From the NCBI RefSeq assembly GCF_014621695.1, contig NZ_CP061281.1, positions 7,626,001 to 7,690,000 on the forward strand: 64,000 nucleotides of DNA, in the 5' to 3' direction. Position 1 is the first letter of the stretch. Each line of letters begins with the position of its first letter. Of the stretch, positions 7,795 through 15,972 are shown piece by piece. This DNA comes from Streptomyces xanthii. GTDB taxonomy: Bacteria; Actinomycetota; Actinomycetes; Streptomycetales; Streptomycetaceae. Position numbers and translations under genes: made by a program. A model generated the notes under the pieces. The model did no database searches. It was given only the letters and a program-made list of their open reading frames with translations, and had not been told where the DNA came from.

Positions 7795-8747
7795 GCGAGC
7801 CACGCATGACCACGACCTCCGAGATACGCGAGCCGGCGCCGGCCTCCGACATACGTGAGTCCGGCACGGCCTCCGACATACGTGAGTCCGGCACGGCCTC
7901 CGAAATGCGCGAGCCTGCCACGACCTCTGACACCGCCGAGCCCGCCACGGCCTGCGGGACCGCCGCGAACCTCCTCACCGACAACCCCGAGCTGTACGAG
8001 GCCCGCTTCCCCGACCCCGACCGGCTCGCCGGGCGCTGGGCGGAGGACACGCTGCGCAGCCACGGGGCGGGGCAGCGCGTCCTCGACCTCGGCTGCGGCA
8101 CCGGCCGGGACGCCGCCCATCTGCACCGTGCGGGCCGCACCGTCACCGGCGCCGACCTCTCCGAGGCCATGCTGACGTACGCCCGCACCCACCACCCCGG
8201 ACCCGACTACCTCGCCGCGGACCTCCGCGAATTCGCCCTGGCAGACCGGGAGTTCGACGCCGTGGTCTGCCTGGACAGCGCCCTCCTCTACTGCCACACC
8301 AACGCCGAACTCGACGGCTTCCTGCGCTCCGTCCGACGCTGTCTCGCCGCAGGCGGGCTGCTCGTCGCGGAGATGCGCAACGGCGCGTTCTTCCTGGGCC
8401 GCACCGACCTCCTCGATGCCCCGCGCGTCGACGCCTTCACCTGGCAGGGCACCGCCTACCGCTCCACGACGACCCTGTCCGTGGACCGCACCGCGCAACT
8501 CCTGCGCCGCACCCGGGTGTGGACCGCCCACGACGGGTCCGCACCGGTCGAACAGCGTTCTGCCTGGCGGCTGCTCTTCCCGCAGGAACTGCGCCACGTC
8601 CTCGCCGGCCACGGTTTCGAGGTGCTGGCCCTGTACGACGGCCCGGGCCCGCGCACCGATCCTCCCTGGCACGAAGGCGCGGCGCCGGGCACGGCCACGG
8701 ACGCCGACCGGCTCCACCTCGTCGCCCGCCTCCTGCCCACCGACTGA
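7791..8747 (+). CDS. Class I SAM-dependent methyltransferase with repetitive N-terminal tail
   Basis: About 318 aa. The catalytic domain begins near residue 65; motif I is VLDLGCGTGRDA near residue 97, followed by ADLSEAML and AADLREFALADREFDAVVCL, typical of the methyltransf_25/11 group acting on small molecules. The first ~60 residues are unrelated: they contain imperfect copies of a nine-residue unit (SDIRESGTA) and would be disordered and charged. The start at ATG 7791 overlaps the MFS stop (ATGA); later in-frame Met codons within the tail could also be used. It likely N- or O-methylates the metallophore or an intermediate; this is inferred from position only. Confidence 0.84.
   Translation: MSEPRMTTTSEIREPAPASDIRESGTASDIRESGTASEMREPATTSDTAEPATACGTAANLLTDNPELYEARFPDPDRLAGRWAEDTLRSHGAGQRVLDLGCGTGRDAAHLHRAGRTVTGADLSEAMLTYARTHHPGPDYLAADLREFALADREFDAVVCLDSALLYCHTNAELDGFLRSVRRCLAAGGLLVAEMRNGAFFLGRTDLLDAPRVDAFTWQGTAYRSTTTLSVDRTAQLLRRTRVWTAHDGSAPVEQRSAWRLLFPQELRHVLAGHGFEVLALYDGPGPRTDPPWHEGAAPGTATDADRLHLVARLLPTD
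7842..7958 (+). repeat. 27-bp in-frame tandem repeats in the methyltransferase gene
   Basis: About four units of 27 bp, each encoding a version of the nine residues SDIRESGTA. The first two units are identical at DNA level (GCCTCCGACATACGTGAGTC followed by CGGCACG), the third and fourth progressively diverge, and a partial unit precedes them. The unit length is a multiple of three, so copy-number change would alter only the tail length. Confidence 0.8.
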
Positions 8748-8754
8748 ACTCCCG

Positions 8755-8776
8755 GCGGGGCCCGACCGCGCCCCGC
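8755..8776 (+). other. Small hairpin between biosynthetic and import genes
   Basis: GCGGGGC and GCCCCGC can pair around an 8-nt loop in the only real gap (67 bp) of the ten-gene operon. There is no T-run, so it is not a classical terminator. It may stabilise or process the transcript between the biosynthetic half and the importer half; in GC-rich DNA such a short stem can also be chance. Confidence 0.3.
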
Positions 8777-8814
8777 GCCACGACTTCCACCGTCCGCACA
8801 GCAGGGAATCCACC

Positions 8815-10422
8815 ATGAACGACATACGTCCCACCCGCCTGCCCCGCACCGACGCGCGCTTCCCCGGACTGCGCCGCCGCGGCTTCCTCGCCGCCACCTC
8901 CGGCGCCGTCGGCCTCGGCGCGCTCGCCCTCGCCGGATGCAGCTCCTCCGGCTCCACCGACACCGCTGCCAAGGGCGGCGGAAAGCCGCAGCGCGGCGGA
9001 CGGCTGCGGGCCGCCTTCGCCGGCGGCGGGGCCAGTGAGACCCTCGACCCGCACGCGAGCAACCTCTTCGCCGACGTCGCCCGGGCCAAGGCCCTCTTCG
9101 ACAAGCTCGCCGACTACGGCGCCGACCTCTCCGCCCAGCCACGCCTCGCCTCCGGCTGGGAGGCCGGCGCGGGCCTGGACCGCTGGAAGGTGACCCTGCG
9201 CAAGGCCACGTTCCACGACGGCAAGCCGGTCACCGCCCAGGACGTGCTCTACAGCTACCGCCGCATCACCGACCCGAAGAGGGCGTTCCGCGCGAAGGCG
9301 GATCTGGAACCCGTCGACCTCGAGGCGAGCCGGGCCCTGGACGAGCGGACCGTCGAGTTCGTCCTCAAGCGGCCCACCGCCGGATTCCCCAACGTGCTCG
9401 CCGCGTTCGGCGCGTACATCGTCCCCGAGGGTGCCGAACAGTTCGACCGGAAGCCGGTCGGCAGCGGCCCGTTCCGCTTCGTCTCCTTCGCGCCCGGCAA
9501 GTCCGCCGTCTTCCGGCGCAACACCGACTATTGGGACGGCGCCCCGCACCTCGACGAGCTGGAGATCGTCGTCGCCAACGAGGAGTCCGCACGCGTCAAC
9601 GCGCTCCTCGGCGGCCAGGTCGAGTACGCCCACGAGCTGAACCCCACCACCGGCCGCGCCCACGAGGGCAAGGGACAGATCGAGATCCTGCGGCTGCGCA
9701 ACAGCGGCATGCAGGCGTTCGCCATGAAGACCGACCGCAAGCCCTTCGACGACCGGCGGATCCGCGAGGCGTTCTTCCTCATCGCAGACCGCGAGGAGCT
9801 CGTGCAGGGTGCCCTGTCCGGGGCGGGGGAGATCGGCAACGACCTGTTCGGCAAGGGGTACGAGTACTACGCCGACGGACTGCCGCAGCGCGAACAGGAC
9901 CTCGACCGCGCCAGGTCCCTGCTCAAGAAGGCCGGCGCCGAAGACCTCACGGTCACCCTCGACACCTCACCGGTCGCCGCGGGATTCCCCGAAGCCGCCT
10001 CCATCTTCCGCGACCAGGCCGCCAAGGCCGGCGTCACCATCAAGGTCAGGACCGGCAGCAAGGACAGCTACTGGACGGACATCCTCGACAGCGGCACCCT
10101 CTGCTCCTACCGCTCCGGCGCCATGCCCATCGAGACCCACCTCTCCCAGCGCCTGCTCACCGCCTCCACCACCAACGCCACCCACTGGCGGCACAAGGAC
10201 TTCGACGCCCTCTACCAGCAGGCCCAGTCCACCAAGGACACCGGGCAGCGCACGGCCGTCTACCAGCGCATGCAGCGCCGTCTGTACGCCGAGGGCGGCT
10301 TCCTGATCTGGGGCTTCGCCGACTGGATCATCGGCACCGCCCGCACCGTCCGCGGAGTGGAGACGGACGCGCCCGCGAACTCCCTGGACTGGGCCCGCTT
10401 CGACAAGGTGTGGCTCGCGTGA
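8815..10422 (+). CDS. Extracellular solute-binding lipoprotein, family 5 (Opp/Nik type)
   Basis: About 535 aa. The N-terminus has a twin-arginine motif (RRRGFLA), a hydrophobic stretch and the lipobox LAGC with Cys42, so it is probably a Tat-exported lipoprotein. The body is SBP_bac_5: ETLDPHASN, the SGWEAGAG...W.VTLRKATFHDG.PVTA.DV stretch, and a C-terminal lobe with GGFLIWGFADW. These proteins bind peptides, nickel chelates or opine-type metal complexes; staphylopine and other opine metallophores are taken up by the same class. It is followed with 4-bp overlap by its permease. The ribosome site is modest (AGGGAA, 8 bases before ATG). Ligand inferred to be the operon's metal-loaded product. 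Confidence 0.9.
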   Translation: MNDIRPTRLPRTDARFPGLRRRGFLAATSGAVGLGALALAGCSSSGSTDTAAKGGGKPQRGGRLRAAFAGGGASETLDPHASNLFADVARAKALFDKLADYGADLSAQPRLASGWEAGAGLDRWKVTLRKATFHDGKPVTAQDVLYSYRRITDPKRAFRAKADLEPVDLEASRALDERTVEFVLKRPTAGFPNVLAAFGAYIVPEGAEQFDRKPVGSGPFRFVSFAPGKSAVFRRNTDYWDGAPHLDELEIVVANEESARVNALLGGQVEYAHELNPTTGRAHEGKGQIEILRLRNSGMQAFAMKTDRKPFDDRRIREAFFLIADREELVQGALSGAGEIGNDLFGKGYEYYADGLPQREQDLDRARSLLKKAGAEDLTVTLDTSPVAAGFPEAASIFRDQAAKAGVTIKVRTGSKDSYWTDILDSGTLCSYRSGAMPIETHLSQRLLTASTTNATHWRHKDFDALYQQAQSTKDTGQRTAVYQRMQRRLYAEGGFLIWGFADWIIGTARTVRGVETDAPANSLDWARFDKVWLA

Positions 10423-11372
10423 GCGGACTCACCGCCTGGACCGCCCGGCGGCTGCTGCTCGGTGCGGCGCAGACGGCGGCCGTCGTGCTGCTCGTCTTCG
10501 CCCTCACCGAGGCGCTGCCGGGCGACGCCGCCGTCGCACTCGCCGGGGACCAGCCGGACCCGGCGCGGATCGCCGTCATCCGGGAGTCGATGGGCCTGGA
10601 CCGGCCCGCCCTGGAGCGCCTGGCCGACTGGACGTCCGGCCTGCTCCACGGCGACCTCGGCACCTCACTCGCCTCCGGCCGCCCCGTCAGCACGTACATC
10701 GCGGACGGCTTCGGGCCGACGCTGCTGCTCGCCACGCTCACCGTCCTGCTGCTCGTGCCGCTCAGCGTCGGCCTCGGCGTGCTCGCCGCCCGCCACGAGG
10801 GCAGGCTCGCGGACCGGCTCGTCAGCTCCGTGACCCTGGGGCTCTACGCCGTACCCGAGTTCGCCTGCGGAGTGCTCCTGATCACGGTGTTCGCCATCCG
10901 CCTCCAGTGGCTGCCACCGACCGCCGTCGGCTACGGCACCGAACTGATCGCCCACCCCGCCGCCCTCGTCCTGCCCGTCCTCGTCCTGCTCTCCCGCCCG
11001 GTGTGCACCCTCGCCCGACTGGTGCGCGCCGGAATGATCGACGCCCTCGCCGCGCCGTACGCGGCCCAGGCCCGCCGCTACGGCATCTCCGGCGCCCGTG
11101 TCCGCTACGCCCACGCCCTGCCCAACGCCGTCACCCCCGCCACTCAGCAACTCGCCCGGACCATCGACTGGTTGCTGAGCGGAGTCATCGTCGTGGAGGC
11201 GCTCTTCGTGATCCCCGGACTCGGCACCGTACTCATCAACGCCGTCGCCGAGCGGGACATCCCCGTCGTGCAGGGCCTCGCCGTCGTCTTCGGCGTCCTC
11301 ACCGTCGTCCTCAACACGGGCGCCGACCTGGTCGCCCGCCGCTTCGCACCACGAGGGGAGGTCGCCGCGTGA
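10419..11372 (+). CDS. ABC transporter permease (DppB/OppB/NikB type)
   Basis: About 317 aa with six hydrophobic segments. The N-terminus (TARRLLLGAAQTAAVVLLVFAL) and the segment GDAAVALAG...IRESMGLDRPALERLADW are typical of the B-type permease of peptide/nickel importers. The EAA-like loop is ARRYGISGARVRYAHALPNA. It forms half of the membrane channel for the solute bound by the lipoprotein encoded immediately upstream. GTG start overlaps the upstream stop by 4 bp, and the stop overlaps the next GTG by 4 bp. Confidence 0.9.
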   Translation: MSGLTAWTARRLLLGAAQTAAVVLLVFALTEALPGDAAVALAGDQPDPARIAVIRESMGLDRPALERLADWTSGLLHGDLGTSLASGRPVSTYIADGFGPTLLLATLTVLLLVPLSVGLGVLAARHEGRLADRLVSSVTLGLYAVPEFACGVLLITVFAIRLQWLPPTAVGYGTELIAHPAALVLPVLVLLSRPVCTLARLVRAGMIDALAAPYAAQARRYGISGARVRYAHALPNAVTPATQQLARTIDWLLSGVIVVEALFVIPGLGTVLINAVAERDIPVVQGLAVVFGVLTVVLNTGADLVARRFAPRGEVAA

Positions 11373-12244
11373 AGACCCTCACCGGTGGCGACCGCGGCAA
11401 GGCCCGCGCGAAGCCCGATGACGACGTGATGCGGCGTTCGCGTCCGCGCCACGTCCTCGGCGCCCTCCTCGTCGGCGTCCCCCTCGTCCTGGCCCTGCTC
11501 GGACCCCTGTTCGCGGGTGAACCGGGGCCGCGCGCCGCGTCCTTCACCACAGGCGGCGGACACTGGCTGGGCACCGACTTCGTCGGCCGGGAGGTCTGGC
11601 GGGAGGTACTGCTCGGCGGTCGGTCCGTCGTCCTCGTCGCCCTCACCGCGACGGCCCTGGCCTACCTGGTGGCGCTGCCCCTCGGTCTCGTCAGCGCACT
11701 CACCCACCGCACCTGGCTGGAGGAGCTGCTCATGCGGCCTCTCGACGTGCTGCTGGCGGTGCCCTCGCTGCTCATGGTGCTGCTCGTCGCCGCCGTCCTC
11801 ACTCCCGGGGCCGTGCGCCTCGCGCTCCTGGTGGCGCTCGTCAACATCCCGGACGCGGCCCGCATCGTCCGCGCCGCCGCGGCGGAGGCCGCGTCCCGGC
11901 CGGCCGTCGAGGCCCTGCGTCTGCAGGGCGAGACGTGGTGGCGCACCGCCGTCGGCTACGTCGGCCGCTCGGCCACCCGCGTCCTCGCCGCCGACGCGGG
12001 CGTCCGCTTCACGGGTGTGCTCTACCTCGTGGCCACCGCCGCGTTCCTCGGTGTCGGCGTCGAACCCGACGCGTCCGACTGGGCGGTGATGGTCGACCGC
12101 AACCGCACCGGCCTGTTCGTACAGCCCTGGGCCGTGGTGGTGCCCGCCCTGCTCATCGTCGCCCTGACCATGGGCGGAAACCTGCTCGTCGACTCCGCCC
12201 TGGAGCACAGGAAGAGGTCCCGGATGAAGAGGCGCCCCGCATGA
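11369..12244 (+). CDS. ABC transporter permease (DppC/OppC/NikC type)
   Basis: About 291 aa, the C-type partner permease. Landmarks are the periplasm-facing HWLGTDFVGREVWREVLLGGR segment near the first membrane helix and the cytoplasmic coupling loop around AAAEAASRPAVEALRLQGETWW, followed by further membrane segments. The first ~25 residues are charged. The GTG start overlaps the previous stop by 4 bp; the stop overlaps the ATG of the ATPase gene by 4 bp, so permeases and ATPase should be made in step. Confidence 0.89.
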   Translation: MKTLTGGDRGKARAKPDDDVMRRSRPRHVLGALLVGVPLVLALLGPLFAGEPGPRAASFTTGGGHWLGTDFVGREVWREVLLGGRSVVLVALTATALAYLVALPLGLVSALTHRTWLEELLMRPLDVLLAVPSLLMVLLVAAVLTPGAVRLALLVALVNIPDAARIVRAAAAEAASRPAVEALRLQGETWWRTAVGYVGRSATRVLAADAGVRFTGVLYLVATAAFLGVGVEPDASDWAVMVDRNRTGLFVQPWAVVVPALLIVALTMGGNLLVDSALEHRKRSRMKRRPA

Positions 12245-13761
12245 ACGCGAAGACGGAGACCGTCGCCGAGATCGAGAACCTGTGCGTCGACATCGACGGG
12301 CGCAGGATCGTGGACGGGGTGAGTCTGCGGGTGCGGCCGGGCACGGTCACCGCCCTCGTCGGCGCGTCCGGAAGCGGAAAGACGACCACCGGGCTCGCCC
12401 TGCTCGGTGAGTACCCGGACGGTGCCCGTGTGAGCGGCGAGGTGCGCGTCCCCGAGGGCCTGGTCGGCTACGTCCCCCAGCATCCCGGAGCCGTCCTCAA
12501 CCCGGCCCGCCGCATCGACGCCCTGCTCACGGACATCGCCCGCGCCCAGATGAGACACCTTCCGAGGCGCGAGCGCCGCGCGGCCGCCAAGGAGCGCGTC
12601 CTCAAGGCTTTGGCTGACGCCCAACTACCAGATACGGAAGCCCTCTTGAAGCGGTATCCACACCAACTCTCGGGCGGGCAGCAACAGCGTGTCGTGCTCG
12701 CCCAGGCGTTGCTGCTCGGCGCGAGGGTCGTCGTCGCGGACGAACCCACCACCGGCCTCGACCCGCTGACGAAGCACCATGTGGCCGACCAACTGAGGTC
12801 GGTGGCCAGGCAGGGCATCGCCGTGGTCCTGCTCAGTCACGACCTGGACGTCGTACGCGCCCTTGCCGACGAGATCCTCGTCCTGCGCCACGGCCAAGTG
12901 GTGGAATCCGGACCGGCGGAGCGCATCTGGCTCGCGCCCCGCCACCCCTACACGAGCGAACTCCTGGCACAGTGCCCGGAGTGCGCAACCGAGGAACGCG
13001 GCGATCCGGGCAGCACCGTCCTGCACCTCACCCACCCCGGCCTCCAGGCCCGACACGGCCGCTCCGTGGTGCTCCGCGTGCCGGAACTCACCCTGCGGGC
13101 GGGGGAGTGCCTTGCCGTCGTCGGCCGGTCCGGCAGCGGCAAGACCACGCTCGGCCGCTGCCTGGCCGGACTCCACCGCGACCACGACGGCACCCTCACC
13201 CTGGACGGCTCACCGCTCCCGCGCAGCCTGCGCACCCGTACGCGTGAGCAACTGGCCGCAGTCCAGTACGTCTTCCAAGACGCGAAGGCCGCCTTCGACG
13301 AACACCGCACGGTCCTCGACCAGGTGGCCCGCACGGCCGTCCGGCTCCGTGCCCTCGCCGAGGCGGACGCCCGCGCCGAATCGCTGACGACGCTGACCGG
13401 CCTCGGGCTCACCGAGGAACTCGTACGCCGCCGGCCCGGCCGCCTCTCCGGAGGCGAACTGCAACGCGCCGCCCTCGCCAGGGCCCTGCTCGCCCGGCCA
13501 CGGGTCCTGGTGTGCGACGAGATCACCTCGGGCCTGGACGCCGTCACCCGCCGCGCGCTCCTCGACCGGCTGGCGCGCCTCCTGCACGACCGGAACGAGG
13601 ACCTGTCCCTGGTCCTGATCACCCATGACCTCGACACCGCGTCGCTTGCGACCCGGATCGTCGTACTCGACGACGGTGAACTGGTCGACCAAGGCCCTGC
13701 GCGCCAGGTGTTGGCGGCGTTCGACCGACGCGGCGAGAGGAGCGGGGCGGTCACCACATGA
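12241..13761 (+). CDS. Fused double ABC ATPase of the peptide/nickel importer class
   Basis: About 506 aa carrying two complete ATPase domains, equal to DppD-DppF or NikD-NikE fused. Domain 1 has Walker A GASGSGKTT (about residue 40), Q-loop near PQHPGAV, signature LSGGQQQR and Walker B VVVADEPTTGLD. Domain 2 has Walker A GRSGSGKTT (about residue 295), signature LSGGELQR and Walker B VLVCDEITSGLD. In domain 2 the catalytic Glu after the Walker B Asp is present. It powers the two preceding permeases. The last 11 bp overlap the 3' end of the convergent gene, so the operon ends here without room for a separate terminator. Confidence 0.91.
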   Translation: MNAKTETVAEIENLCVDIDGRRIVDGVSLRVRPGTVTALVGASGSGKTTTGLALLGEYPDGARVSGEVRVPEGLVGYVPQHPGAVLNPARRIDALLTDIARAQMRHLPRRERRAAAKERVLKALADAQLPDTEALLKRYPHQLSGGQQQRVVLAQALLLGARVVVADEPTTGLDPLTKHHVADQLRSVARQGIAVVLLSHDLDVVRALADEILVLRHGQVVESGPAERIWLAPRHPYTSELLAQCPECATEERGDPGSTVLHLTHPGLQARHGRSVVLRVPELTLRAGECLAVVGRSGSGKTTLGRCLAGLHRDHDGTLTLDGSPLPRSLRTRTREQLAAVQYVFQDAKAAFDEHRTVLDQVARTAVRLRALAEADARAESLTTLTGLGLTEELVRRRPGRLSGGELQRAALARALLARPRVLVCDEITSGLDAVTRRALLDRLARLLHDRNEDLSLVLITHDLDTASLATRIVVLDDGELVDQGPARQVLAAFDRRGERSGAVTT

Positions 13762-14152
13762 CCCGATGGAACTCCATCGTGCCGAAGGTCGCGACGTCCA
13801 TCACGTAGCTCCACAAGGCGTACCGCCCCTGATCGGCGCGGCGGTAGGTCTTGCCGAACCCGTTGTCGAGGATCTCGGTCCAGTCGTCGCCCTGCCCGTA
13901 GTGCGCGAACAATCGATCGTTGCGGCGTGACGCGTCCTCCGCGGACTCCGCCGGGGTCTGGTAGATCACCTCGTGCAGCCGGCCGTGCCAGAGAGTGAGG
14001 AGCAGTCGGCCGCCGTCGACCACATAGGTGTCCACGACCGCGTCGGGAGCCTTTTCGTGAGGGCGCGACGACTCGAGTTCGCCGGGGACCCGCACTTCGT
14101 CGGCGGCGCACAGCAATTCCAGCAGCGGCAGGTCATCCATCGGGCGGTCCAT
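13751..14152 (-). CDS. Conserved hypothetical protein (about 133 aa)
   Basis: I do not recognise a named family with confidence. The protein is acidic and soluble, without signal peptide or membrane segment. Features include VVDTYVVDGGRLLLTLWHGRLHEV, DDWTEILDNGFGKTYRR and YVMDVATFGTMEFH. I start at the ATG at 14152, preceded by AGGGTGG; the ATG at 14140 is an alternative. It converges on and overlaps the ABC ATPase gene by 11 bp. No link to the metallophore operon is evident beyond adjacency. Confidence 0.65.
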   Translation of the reverse strand: MDRPMDDLPLLELLCAADEVRVPGELESSRPHEKAPDAVVDTYVVDGGRLLLTLWHGRLHEVIYQTPAESAEDASRRNDRLFAHYGQGDDWTEILDNGFGKTYRRADQGRYALWSYVMDVATFGTMEFHRVMW

Positions 14153-14281
14153 GAGGGGCCACCCTAGTAGTCCTCGACGAGTTCGATTCGGCCATCTCGC
14201 TCGTACCGGTGACGAACCGATCACCCCTATTGGATACTGCCACTATCCAATCAATGGAGATGCTTCTCCACAGGGGGACTC

Positions 14282-15250
14282 GTGAAGCGAACCGGCTTTC
14301 CCATGCCCAGATACGTCAGCGCCGTCTGTGCCGCCGCCGCGGCGACGGTCTTGGCCACCGCCACCTCGGCGGCGGCGGAGACCGGCCCGGAGCAGGACAA
14401 CTTCCTTCCTGCCATGGTCCATTCCATCCTCCACCTCGACATCGATCCGCCCGGTGCCAACGACTGGAACTGCCGGCCCAACGCCGCCCACCCGCGTCCG
14501 GTCGTCCTGGTCCACGGCACCTATGAGAACCGCTACAACAACTGGGCCCGGATGTCACCCGAGTTGAAGGCTCAGGGCTACTGCGTCTACGCCCTCGACT
14601 TCGGCGACACCGACGACGCCGCGGTGGCTCTCGCCCCCACCGTCAAGGGTTACGGAGACATCAAGGAGTCCTCCAAGGAGCTCGCCGCCTTTGTGGACAA
14701 GGTGCTCGCTGCCAGCGGCTCCGGGCAGGTCGACCTGGTCGGCCACTCCCAGGGCGGCACCCTGGCCCGCTGGTACCTCAAGGCCGACGGCGGCGCGAAC
14801 CCGGCCGACCCCTCGAAGAACAAGGTCAGGAAGGTCGTCCAGCTCGGCGCGACCAACCACGGCACCACCATGAGCGGCATCTCGACACTCGCCGACAAGC
14901 TCGGGATTCTCGAACCCGGGCAGGTGTCCGTCGGCAAGGCCGGCGTCCAGCAGTACGAGAAGTCCGACTTCATCAAGGAGCTCAACGCCGACGGTGACAC
15001 CGTTCCCGGTGTCGACTACACCGTGATCGCCACGAAGTACGACGAGATCACCACCCCCTGGCAGAGCACGTTCATGACGGCGGGCCCCGGCGCGACGGTG
15101 CGGAACATCGCCTTGCAGGAGGGCTGCCCGATCGACCTCTCCGCCCACCTGAGCATGTCGTACAGCCCGCGCGCGATCGGACTCGTCGAACGGGCCCTGG
15201 ACCCCTCGGCCCCGGCGGCCCCCTGTGTGCTGAGGGCGCCGGCCTTCTGA
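14282..15250 (+). CDS. Secreted triacylglycerol lipase / esterase (alpha/beta hydrolase)
   Basis: 322 aa with a Sec signal peptide (KRTG...YVSAVCAAAAATVLATATSAAAE). The lipase_2-type core shows VVLVHGTYENRYNNW, the nucleophile elbow GHSQGGTLARWYL, and ATNHGTTMSG. Cysteines in NDWNC, GYCVYAL, EGCPI and APCVL could form disulfides in the exported enzyme. It likely hydrolyses acylglycerols or other esters outside the cell. GTG start is preceded by AGGGGGA. The gene stands alone: its upstream neighbour is divergent and downstream genes run the other way. Confidence 0.9.
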   Translation: MKRTGFPMPRYVSAVCAAAAATVLATATSAAAETGPEQDNFLPAMVHSILHLDIDPPGANDWNCRPNAAHPRPVVLVHGTYENRYNNWARMSPELKAQGYCVYALDFGDTDDAAVALAPTVKGYGDIKESSKELAAFVDKVLAASGSGQVDLVGHSQGGTLARWYLKADGGANPADPSKNKVRKVVQLGATNHGTTMSGISTLADKLGILEPGQVSVGKAGVQQYEKSDFIKELNADGDTVPGVDYTVIATKYDEITTPWQSTFMTAGPGATVRNIALQEGCPIDLSAHLSMSYSPRAIGLVERALDPSAPAAPCVLRAPAF

Positions 15251-15428
15251 TTCCAGCCCCGCAAGTCCGCTTGGCAGAGGCTGTGTCGTGGGCGAGGCCG
15301 CGTCCCGGCCCGGGTGTCGTCTTCACCCCGGGGCGGGACGCGGGCGGCGAGGAGCGCGACGTCGCCGGCCGAGAGGTTCCCCTGGTCCCACAAACCCGCC
15401 GGCTCCGGCGTGCCCCGTGGGACAGGTC

Positions 15429-15785
15429 CTATTGGCGCCCGGTGAAGAACACCGAGCGCAGCTTCAGGCGGTCGCCGGCGGGCCTTCCGTTCGGGCGCAG
15501 GGTCCAGGAGTCGCCCGTGCAGTCGGGCTCGGTGAACACCATCACCCATTCGTCGGTGTCGTTGTGCGGGGCGAAGGCCGGCTCGGAGGAGCCGGGGTCC
15601 GCGACCTCCGGCAGCGTGACACAGCCCGGGCTCGCCGGGTCGTGCAGGGTCGCCCTCTGCGGCCGGCCGTCGGGGTCGACGTAGGTGTAGGAGAAGTCGC
15701 CGTCGGCGGCCGACGCGGAGGCCGGCAGGGCGAGCGTGAGCGTGAGCGCGCCGAGGGCGGCGGCCAGGGTCGTACGAAGGCGCAT
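15429..15785 (-). CDS. Small secreted protein, beta/gamma-crystallin-like
   Basis: 118 aa with a clear Sec signal (RLRTTLAAALGALTLTLALPASASA). The mature part of about 90 residues is rich in aromatic and Asp/Pro residues with two cysteines (PGCVTLPE and EPDCTGDSW); the TEPDCTGDSWTLRP pattern resembles small crystallin-like or peptidase-inhibitor I36-like secreted proteins of Streptomyces. Start set at the ATG at 15785, after AAGGAA. Function is unknown; the fold suggestion is tentative. Confidence 0.75.
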   Translation of the reverse strand: MRLRTTLAAALGALTLTLALPASASAADGDFSYTYVDPDGRPQRATLHDPASPGCVTLPEVADPGSSEPAFAPHNDTDEWVMVFTEPDCTGDSWTLRPNGRPAGDRLKLRSVFFTGRQ

Positions 15786-15972
15786 CGAGGTTCCTTGCGG
15801 CAGGGCGAGTAGGTTCCCGCCCAGGCTGTCCCGTTCAAGATCACGGAAAGGGTTCTGCCGGGCCGTATTCACCCCAAGGGGGCCGTCCATGGGTCATGTG
15901 GGGGACGGGGCGGGCCCAGGGGTGGACCTGATGCTCCCGCAGAACGTGGTGCGACCTGTGGCCGCCATCGGC

